Below are positions 1-5,266 of a stretch of 5,266 nucleotides of DNA, piece after piece. The stretch's first letter is position 1. Every line of letters begins with the position of its first letter. The DNA lies in assembly GCA_003646715.1 (NCBI GenBank), contig QMLL01000152.1:1-5266 (forward strand). Reading direction: 5' to 3'. The DNA comes from Deltaproteobacteria bacterium. Its GTDB lineage: Bacteria > Desulfobacterota > Syntrophobacteria > B119-G9. The translations under genes were made by a program, and so were the position numbers. A model generated the notes under the pieces. That model saw only the letters and a list, made by a program, of their open reading frames with translations, made no database searches and was not told the origin of the DNA.

Positions 1-2724
1 TAAAGCTGCATGCGCAGCCGCCAGCCTGGCTATGGGTACTCTAAAGGGTGAACAGCTCACGTAGTCGAGACCTACTCTGTGACAGAAGTCGATAGAACTG
101 GGCTCACCACCATGTTCACCACAAATACCGATTTTCAGATCCGGTCTGGTCTGCCTCCCTTTTTTGACCCCTATCGCCATTAGTTGGCCCACGCCTTCCT
201 GGTCCAGTTTCTCGAACGGATCATGTTCCCAGATTCCTGCATCAAGGTATGCGAAGAGAAATCCGCCTGAATCATCGCGACTGATGCCGAACACCGTCTG
301 GGTAAGATCATTTGTACCGAATGAGAAGAACTCCGCAGAACGGGCGATCTTGTCAGCAGTGAGGGCGCCTCTTGGAACTTCAATCATGGTTCCCACCTTG
401 TACTTAACTTCCACGCCCATTTCTTCCATAACTTCTTTGGCTACCCTGTCTACTACCGCTCTTTGATTTTCAAATTCTGCGACGTGGCCAACCAGCGGTA
501 TCATGATTTCGGGTTCTACCTCTATTCCCTCTTTTTTAACGGTGCATGCAGCTTCAATGATGGCTCTTGCCTGCATCTCCGTTATTTCTGGATAAACAAT
601 CCCAAGCCTGCACCCGCGGTGTCCGAGCATCGGATTTGCTTCGTGCAGACTGTTAACCTTGCTTATGATCTTTTCTTCAGGTACACTCATTTCCTTCGCA
701 AGTTCCGCAATAGCTTTGGGTTCATGTGGCAAGAACTCATGAAGTGGAGGATCAAGAGTCCTGATGGTTACAGGAAATCCGTTCATTACTTTGAAAATCC
801 CGATGAAGTCTTCTCTTTGCATCGGTAAAAGCTTTTCAAGTGCTTTTTTCCTGCCTTCAAGATCATCTGCAAGAATCATTTCACGCATGGAAACTATGCG
901 ATCACCGCTGAAAAACATGTGTTCAGTTCGAGTCAATCCAATTCCTTCAGCACCGAAGGCAATGGCTATGGAAGCCTGGTCGGGCTGGTCCGCATTTGTA
1001 CGAATTCCCAGTTTCCTGGATTCGTCAGCCCATGTCATTAATTTGGAGAAGTTCTGATACACTTCTGACTTTTCGGGTTCCAGATCTTTTTCGATGAGAA
1101 CTCTGAGTATTTCGGAAGGACGTGTCTGTATTTTTCCTTCGAACACCTCACCGGTCGTTCCGTCCAGAGAAATCCAATCACCTTCCTTGATCACCCTATC
1201 TTTTACCTTGAATTCACGAGTCTTGTAATTTATTTCCAGAGCACCACAACCGGCCACGCACACTTTTCCCATTTGCCTAGCCACCAGAGCCGCGTGAGAT
1301 GTCATGCCGCCTCTCGAAGTTAAAATTCCCTGGGCAGCATGCATTCCCCTGATATCTTCCGGAGACGTTTCAATGCGCACCAGGATAACTTTTTCTCCTT
1401 TTTGAGCCCATTCCTCGGCATCAGGTGCGTTAAAAACCACCCTTCCCGTTGCAGCTCCAGGGCCGGCGTTTAAACCTACGGCTAGCAATCTTTGTTCCTG
1501 AATTGCCTTGCTTTTTTCCTGCAGATCAAAAGTGGGGCTCAAAAGCTGACCAAGCTGTTCCGGTTCGACCCTCATTACGGCTTCTTCTTTGGTAATGAGG
1601 CCTTCTTCAACCATGTCGATAGCAATTTTTACCGCGGCGAATCCTGTTCGCTTGCCGGACCTTGTCTGAAGCATCCACAGTTTACCATTTTCGATGGTAA
1701 ATTCGATGTCCTGCATGTCGCGGAAATGGCGATCCAGAATTTTCCTTATTTCATCCAGTTGCTTGAATACCTCGGGCATTTCTTCTTCAAGAGACATAAT
1801 GTCCCGATCACCTTTCTGGCGTTTGGTCAATGGTTGAGGAGTCCTGATTCCGGCAACCACGTCTTCTCCTTGGGCGTTCATTAGATATTCGCCGTAAAAT
1901 ACATTTTCTCCCGTTGCCGGGTCTCTTGTGAAGGCAACACCTGTCCCGGAGTTCTCACCCAGATTACCAAATACCATGGCCTGAACGTTTACAGCGGTTC
2001 CCATATCATCGGGTATGTTGTTCAATTCCCTGTAAGCGATGGCTCTGGGGTTGTTCCATGATTTAAAAACGGCCCCTATTGCTCCCCACAATTGCTCCAT
2101 GGGGTCTTCGGGAAAATCCACATTAAGACGTTCCTTTATGACTTTCTTAAATTCCACGACCAGCTCTTTAAGGTCGTCAACTGTCAGATCGAGATCGGAT
2201 TCAATTCCTTTCTCTTTCTTCTTTTGTTCCAGAATTTCTTCAAAGGGGTCAATATCGTCTTTGCTCTCAGGTTTAAGTCCGAGCACCACGTCCCCGTACA
2301 TCGCAACAAATCTGCGATAGCTGTCATAAGCGAATCTTTCGTTATTGGTCATCTTCTTCAGACCTTCGACGGTCTGGTCATTCAATCCCAGGTTAAGTAC
2401 GGTGTCCATCATTCCGGGCATGCTAATGGCTGCTCCCGAACGTACCGACAGAAGTAAAGGATTTTCGGGATCACCGAATTTACGCCCCATTATTTCTTCA
2501 ACTTTCCTGATATTTTCATTTACTTCTTCTTCTAATCCAGGAGGATAATCGTTGTGTTCTTGATAATAAATGCAGACTTCAGTAGTGATGGTAAATCCTG
2601 GTGGAACCGGGATTCCAAGATTGGTCATCTCGGCAAGGCCAGCTCCCTTACCTCCCAGCAGGTTTTTCATTTCCTTGTTCCCATCAGCTTTTCCAGCTCC
2701 GAAAAAGTATACGTACTTAGGCAT
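1..2724 (-). CDS. ppdK: Pyruvate, phosphate dikinase (PPDK), C-terminal end cut by window edge
   Basis: This cytoplasmic enzyme reversibly converts pyruvate, ATP and phosphate to phosphoenolpyruvate, AMP and pyrophosphate. I translated all 908 codons without meeting a stop. The N-terminal ATP-grasp region (about 1-360) has GGKGAGLAEM, SVRSGAAISMPGMMDT (Arg95) and the ATP-contacting set Asp339, Glu341, Gln353 in MQDIEFTIENGK..LQTR. The swivelling phosphohistidine domain (about 415-530) has SRGGMTSHAAL, with catalytic His477 and the neighbouring Thr475 that PDRP-type regulators modify in plants. The PEP/pyruvate barrel (about 565 on) has GLTRTEHMFF (Arg599), TIRTLDPP (Arg655), Glu782, FGTNDLTQ (Asn805, Asp806) and GICGEHGGEP with catalytic Cys868. 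These match, with steady offsets, the residues I recall for the Clostridium symbiosum enzyme. The visible end, VPIARLAAAHAAL, is the usual family C-terminus, so only a few codons and the stop should be missing. The ATG is chosen because an AGGAGGAG site lies 7 bases upstream and MPKYVYFFG is the typical family start. At over 908 residues it is somewhat longer than the roughly 875 common in the family, owing to two internal insertions. Phosphoenolpyruvate synthase is excluded by the PPDK-specific motifs. No PDRP regulator gene is visible. Confidence 0.97.
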   Translation of the reverse strand, partial: MPKYVYFFGAGKADGNKEMKNLLGGKGAGLAEMTNLGIPVPPGFTITTEVCIYYQEHNDYPPGLEEEVNENIRKVEEIMGRKFGDPENPLLLSVRSGAAISMPGMMDTVLNLGLNDQTVEGLKKMTNNERFAYDSYRRFVAMYGDVVLGLKPESKDDIDPFEEILEQKKKEKGIESDLDLTVDDLKELVVEFKKVIKERLNVDFPEDPMEQLWGAIGAVFKSWNNPRAIAYRELNNIPDDMGTAVNVQAMVFGNLGENSGTGVAFTRDPATGENVFYGEYLMNAQGEDVVAGIRTPQPLTKRQKGDRDIMSLEEEMPEVFKQLDEIRKILDRHFRDMQDIEFTIENGKLWMLQTRSGKRTGFAAVKIAIDMVEEGLITKEEAVMRVEPEQLGQLLSPTFDLQEKSKAIQEQRLLAVGLNAGPGAATGRVVFNAPDAEEWAQKGEKVILVRIETSPEDIRGMHAAQGILTSRGGMTSHAALVARQMGKVCVAGCGALEINYKTREFKVKDRVIKEGDWISLDGTTGEVFEGKIQTRPSEILRVLIEKDLEPEKSEVYQNFSKLMTWADESRKLGIRTNADQPDQASIAIAFGAEGIGLTRTEHMFFSGDRIVSMREMILADDLEGRKKALEKLLPMQREDFIGIFKVMNGFPVTIRTLDPPLHEFLPHEPKAIAELAKEMSVPEEKIISKVNSLHEANPMLGHRGCRLGIVYPEITEMQARAIIEAACTVKKEGIEVEPEIMIPLVGHVAEFENQRAVVDRVAKEVMEEMGVEVKYKVGTMIEVPRGALTADKIARSAEFFSFGTNDLTQTVFGISRDDSGGFLFAYLDAGIWEHDPFEKLDQEGVGQLMAIGVKKGRQTRPDLKIGICGEHGGEPSSIDFCHRVGLDYVSCSPFRVPIARLAAAHAAL

Positions 2725-2731
2725 TTTTACA

Positions 2732-2739
2732 CTCCTCCT
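2732..2739 (-). promoter_or_regulatory. Ribosome binding site of ppdK
   Basis: On the minus strand this reads AGGAGGAG, a nearly ideal anti-16S match, followed by 7 bases before the ATG at 2724-2722. It fixes the start of the PPDK gene and suggests efficient translation. Confidence 0.85.
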
Positions 2740-2768
2740 GTCTAATGTTTGAAAAATTTCCATGAACT

Positions 2769-2788
2769 ATCATAACTAAAATTATGAT
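2769..2788. repeat. Perfect inverted repeat in the ppdK leader (possible operator)
   Basis: ATCATAA (2769-2775) and TTATGAT (2782-2788) form a perfect 7-base inverted repeat around a 6-base centre CTAAAA. It lies 45 bases upstream of the ppdK start, downstream of the promoter candidate, so it could be a protein binding site in the early transcribed region. As RNA it would be a weak A+T-rich hairpin with no following U-run, which argues against a terminator. A CATAAT sequence on the minus strand (2786-2781) resembles a -10 hexamer, but has no good -35 partner. Confidence 0.35.
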
Positions 2789-2879
2789 TCCGACTTCTAC
2801 CTGAATATTGAATTAGGAGAATGTAGAGAGAATGGGTACGACGCAAAACCAGGAGAATTAGTCAGAATTCCAAGCAAAA

Positions 2880-2909
2880 CTGATACCATATTTTAATAAC
2901 CAATGTCAA
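2880..2909 (-). promoter_or_regulatory. Candidate sigma70-type promoter for ppdK
   Basis: On the minus strand a perfect -35 hexamer TTGACA (2909-2904) is followed after 18 bases by TATCAG (2885-2880), which matches the -10 consensus at 4 of 6 positions. A TGG triplet directly precedes it, giving an extended -10 (TGn) element that could offset the weaker hexamer. Transcription would start near 2873 and leave a leader of about 150 bases before the ATG. This is a pattern match by eye only. Confidence 0.45.
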
Positions 2910-2946
2910 AATAAAGCTTCAATAAAACCAGGAACCCCAACCAATT

Positions 2947-2971
2947 GTTGCTCGTTCATAATTTAAGCAAC
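2947..2971. repeat. Inverted repeat GTTGCT-N13-AGCAAC upstream of the kinase promoter (possible operator)
   Basis: GTTGCT (2947-2952) and AGCAAC (2966-2971) are perfect 6-base inverted half-sites whose centres are 19 bases apart, close to two helical turns. That spacing suits a dimeric DNA-binding protein. The repeat ends 5 bases before the candidate -35 of the kinase gene. A 6-base match can occur by chance in an intergenic region this size, so the regulatory reading is tentative. Confidence 0.3.
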
Positions 2972-2976
2972 TTTAA

Positions 2977-3006
2977 TTGAAAATCAACGCTGTTGTGTCA
3001 TACACT
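2977..3006 (+). promoter_or_regulatory. Candidate sigma70-type promoter for the hybrid kinase gene
   Basis: TTGAAA (2977-2982, 5 of 6 to the -35 consensus) is followed after 18 bases by TACACT (3001-3006, 4 of 6 to the -10 consensus). Transcription would start around 3013, giving a leader of about 70 bases. It is the best-placed pair I could find by eye on the plus strand, but both hexamers are imperfect. Confidence 0.35.
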
Positions 3007-3070
3007 CTAATTTAGTGAAGTGTGCTTCTGGGTCACTTCTGAAAAGTATTGTTGATTTAAAAGTGTTTTT

Positions 3071-3077
3071 AGAGGGA
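3071..3077 (+). promoter_or_regulatory. Ribosome binding site of the hybrid kinase gene
   Basis: AGAGGGA contains a GAGGG core with 6 bases between it and the ATG at 3083. A second in-frame ATG at 3089 would be spaced less well. An in-frame TGA at 3053-3055 closes the frame upstream with no alternative start codon between, so 3083 is the preferred start. Confidence 0.7.
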
Positions 3078-3082
3078 TAGAT

Positions 3083-5266
3083 ATGAAAATGCATAACTTT
3101 TATGTAGATCCAGAATACCATATTGCAGCAAACGAAGAACTTCCGAGGGGGTTGGTTTTCTTCGACTCCGACTGGAACATCATGTATGTTAATCAAAGCT
3201 TTTGTGAAATCTACAATATTTCGGAAGAACAGGTATTTAGCGGTCAGTGGAGAAAATTTCTGTCTGGAATAAGTACCTATGCTAAGGCGATTCAATCGGG
3301 GCAAGAGTTTTCGAAGGAAGTAGTTCAGTCTAGGAGTGATGGATCCGAATTCCTTGTGAAGATTGAGGGAAAGCCAATAATCCTTAAAAACGGGAAAAAG
3401 GCTGGCTACTTCTTCCTTGTGGAAGACTATACAAAAGCGCACAGCACACGAAAAGAGCTCGAAATAGCAAAAACCAAGATGGAACTGGAATCGCACAAGT
3501 TGTGGGCGATTTTGGAAGGAATTGATGAAGGGATAATCGTACTGAATGAGGAGGACGAAATAGAAGAAGTAAATACGTGGACGCTGAATCTCCTGGGACT
3601 AAAACGGCAAGAGATGCTAGGGAAGAAATTCTGGCATTTTATCAGCAAAGAAGATGCAAAGGTGATGATAAGAATTATAAACTCCTACAAGAATAAAGAG
3701 CTAACTGAACGCACGGTGTATACAAAACGGAGAAACGGTAACTATTACTCAGTGCGCATAAACCCTATTTTCAGAATAGGTTTCTACTATGGTGCTATTG
3801 TTAACATAATTGACGTTACCGAGCTGGTCGAAGCCAGAAAACAAGCGGAAGTTGCAAGCAGGCTAAAAAGCGAATTTCTCGCCAACATGTCTCATGAAAT
3901 CAGAACACCAATGAACGGCATTTTGGGGATGGCACAACTATTACTTGATACAGACCTGGATTCCCAGCAGAGAAAGTACCTTGAGATGATTCAGGCGTCA
4001 GGCGAGTCCCTGCTTCAGATCATAAACGATATTCTGGATTTTTCGAAAATAGAGGCCGGTAAACTGCTGCTGGATGTTACTCTTTTTGACCTTGAGGAAG
4101 CAGTAGAACGAGTAATCGATACTCTCGCCGTAAGAGCTTCAGAAAAAAACATAGAACTGCTCTATCAAATCAAGCCCGATGTCCCTCGCTTCTTACTAGG
4201 GGATCCAGTGCGATTTAAACAGGTTCTCATAAACTTGCTTGGTAATTCCATAAAGTTTACAGACACTGGTGAAGTGGTCCTTAAAATAAGCCTGAATAAA
4301 GTGATAAAAGAAAAGGTTATCCTTCAGGTGTCTGTCAAAGATACGGGAATTGGTATCAGCCCCTCCCAGCAAAAGGCCATCTTTGAATCTTTTACCCAGG
4401 CAGATGCTTCGACTACACGCAAATACGGCGGCACTGGCCTTGGTCTTGCCATAACAAAGCAGCTTGTGGAAATGATGGGTGGGGAAATTTGGATTGAAAG
4501 TGAATTGGGTAAGGGTACGACTTTCTATTTTACTGTGGGATTTGAGCTTTCAGAAGAAGCACCGGAGCGGGTAAAACCTCTTCCAGTGACCAAGTTACGG
4601 GATCTTTCTGTGTTGGTGGTTGATGACAATGAAACAAACAGGTTGATACTGGAAGAAATGTTGTCTCTCTGGGGATGCAAAGTAACGGTGGTTGCAAGCG
4701 GGGAAAAGGCGCTGGATGAGATATCGAGAGCAGAACAGTCCAAAGATCCTTACAGGTTGGTGTTGCTTGATTATTTGATGCCCGAGATGGATGGTTTTGA
4801 CGTGGCGGAGATAATAAAGAAAAAGGGGCTTTCCCATATGCCGAAACTTGTTATGCTCACTTCCGTCGGTAAAACTGACGACATGAAAAGATGCAGAGAA
4901 CTGGGAATCGAATCCTATTTGTTAAAACCGGTTAAAAAAAGTGAGTTACTTGACACAATTCTTGAGGTTTTGGGTGAAAGAGACAAGACAGGCAAGAAAC
5001 TGATGGGGAAAAAGGAGAGTGAACACTATAACCTGGAAGGCCTAAAGGTTTTGTTGGTGGAGGATAACCTTATTAATCGGAAATTGGCTAAGAAACTATT
5101 GGACAAAAAAGGTGTCGGTGTTATTTGTGCGGAAAATGGCAAACAAGCACTTGACATGTTGAACGGTAAAAAGTTTGATTTGATACTGATGGACGTACAG
5201 ATGCCTGTTATGGATGGGTTTGAAGCTAGCAGAATTATTCGCCAGCATAAGGATGATTCAATCAGA
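3083..5266 (+). CDS. Soluble hybrid sensor histidine kinase (PAS-PAS-HisKA-HATPase-REC-REC), 3' end cut by window edge
   Basis: The 728 visible codons encode a multi-step phosphorelay kinase. An N-terminal PAS domain (about 18-118, GLVFFDSDWNIMYVNQSF) is joined by a charged, probably coiled-coil helix to a second PAS domain (about 138-255, GIIVLNEEDEIEEVN, ending in IIDVTEL). The HisKA domain has FLANMSHEIRTPMNGILGM with the phospho-accepting His271. The ATPase domain has the N box around Asn384 and Asn388, the G1 box DTGIGIS from Asp420, the F box FESFTQAD and the G2 box GGTGLGL at 449-455. The first receiver (about 508-625) keeps every key residue: Asp514, Asp515, phospho-acceptor Asp563, Thr593 and Lys615. 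The second receiver (from about 654) shows LLVEDN with Glu660 and Asp661, and LMDVQMP with phospho-acceptor Asp704; its end lies outside the window. I see no signal peptide, transmembrane segment or HAMP domain, so it should be cytoplasmic and sense an internal signal. No ligand can be inferred from the PAS sequences. A C-terminal HPt domain could follow outside the window. The gene is divergent from ppdK and its partner regulator is not visible. Confidence 0.95.
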   Translation, partial: MKMHNFYVDPEYHIAANEELPRGLVFFDSDWNIMYVNQSFCEIYNISEEQVFSGQWRKFLSGISTYAKAIQSGQEFSKEVVQSRSDGSEFLVKIEGKPIILKNGKKAGYFFLVEDYTKAHSTRKELEIAKTKMELESHKLWAILEGIDEGIIVLNEEDEIEEVNTWTLNLLGLKRQEMLGKKFWHFISKEDAKVMIRIINSYKNKELTERTVYTKRRNGNYYSVRINPIFRIGFYYGAIVNIIDVTELVEARKQAEVASRLKSEFLANMSHEIRTPMNGILGMAQLLLDTDLDSQQRKYLEMIQASGESLLQIINDILDFSKIEAGKLLLDVTLFDLEEAVERVIDTLAVRASEKNIELLYQIKPDVPRFLLGDPVRFKQVLINLLGNSIKFTDTGEVVLKISLNKVIKEKVILQVSVKDTGIGISPSQQKAIFESFTQADASTTRKYGGTGLGLAITKQLVEMMGGEIWIESELGKGTTFYFTVGFELSEEAPERVKPLPVTKLRDLSVLVVDDNETNRLILEEMLSLWGCKVTVVASGEKALDEISRAEQSKDPYRLVLLDYLMPEMDGFDVAEIIKKKGLSHMPKLVMLTSVGKTDDMKRCRELGIESYLLKPVKKSELLDTILEVLGERDKTGKKLMGKKESEHYNLEGLKVLLVEDNLINRKLAKKLLDKKGVGVICAENGKQALDMLNGKKFDLILMDVQMPVMDGFEASRIIRQHKDDSIR

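Larger units (their letters stand above)
2725..3082. other. Divergent intergenic region between ppdK and the kinase gene
   Basis: This 358-base stretch separates the two start codons. It is visibly richer in A+T than the flanking genes and I find no credible gene in it on either strand. It contains a ribosome binding site at each end, one outward-facing sigma70-like promoter candidate for each gene, and two short perfect inverted repeats, all listed separately. It also has a direct repeat AGGAGAAT at 2815-2822 and 2851-2858. No rho-independent terminator is expected, since both genes read outward, and none is seen. No riboswitch or structured RNA family was recognised. Confidence 0.85.

Noticed and set aside
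1492..1884. A 130-codon plus-strand open frame, and similar ones at 463-828 and 2092-2457
   Set aside because: They lie entirely antisense to the continuous PPDK frame, and their translations show no family resemblance.
2832..2861. A 9-codon open frame (MGTTQNQEN) in the intergenic region, a possible leader peptide
   Set aside because: It points away from ppdK and lies upstream of the kinase promoter candidate. It has only a weak purine-rich stretch before it and no attenuator-like structure after it.
3017..3039. Inverted repeat GAAGTG-N11-CACTTC in the kinase leader, a possible terminator or attenuator
   Set aside because: The stem is only 6 base pairs with an 11-base loop, cannot be extended on either side and has no U-run after it.
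2984..3496. A 170-codon open frame on the minus strand
   Set aside because: It is antisense to the first PAS domain of the kinase, has no ribosome binding site I can see and no recognisable domain. The plus-strand reading is strongly supported by domain motifs.
4525..4837. Two overlapping minus-strand open frames of 72 and 80 codons
   Set aside because: They are antisense to the first receiver domain, whose conserved residues confirm the plus strand.
1..5266. Signs of a defence, mobile or otherwise undescribed system
   Set aside because: Both long genes belong to well-known families, coding is continuous without frameshifts, and no terminal repeats, target duplications, tRNA ends or arrays are seen.

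Overview
The window holds two long, intact-looking, divergently oriented genes that both run off the window edges, with a 358-base intergenic region between them. The left half (1-2724, minus strand) is pyruvate, phosphate dikinase. It covers 908 codons from ATG with no in-frame stop and ends only a few codons short of the expected C-terminus. The right half (3083-5266, plus strand) is the first 728 codons of a hybrid sensor histidine kinase with the order PAS, PAS, HisKA, HATPase_c, REC, REC, cut inside the second receiver domain.

The sequence looks bacterial, with strong Shine-Dalgarno sites, sigma70-like promoter candidates, moderate G+C and ordinary codon use in both genes. A PPDK of this type next to a soluble multi-domain hybrid kinase fits an anaerobic Gram-negative such as a Desulfobacterota (former Deltaproteobacteria) member. 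That assignment is an impression from family resemblance, not something the window proves.

Region by region: 1-2724 is the ppdK gene, with nucleotide-binding, phosphohistidine and PEP/pyruvate domains complete in their key residues. Positions 2725-3082 are non-coding and hold a ribosome binding site for each gene, one promoter candidate per gene pointing outward, and two short perfect inverted repeats that could be operators. From 3083 to the end is the kinase gene.

PPDK interconverts pyruvate and phosphoenolpyruvate and so sets flux between glycolysis and gluconeogenesis. The kinase would sense an internal signal through its PAS domains and relay phosphate from His271 to its own receivers. 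Nothing in the sequence shows that the kinase controls ppdK. The shared upstream region makes it a testable idea only. I found no RNA genes, mobile elements, CRISPR arrays or clear evidence of an undescribed system. The remaining long open frames in the window are antisense or out-of-frame shadows of these two genes.
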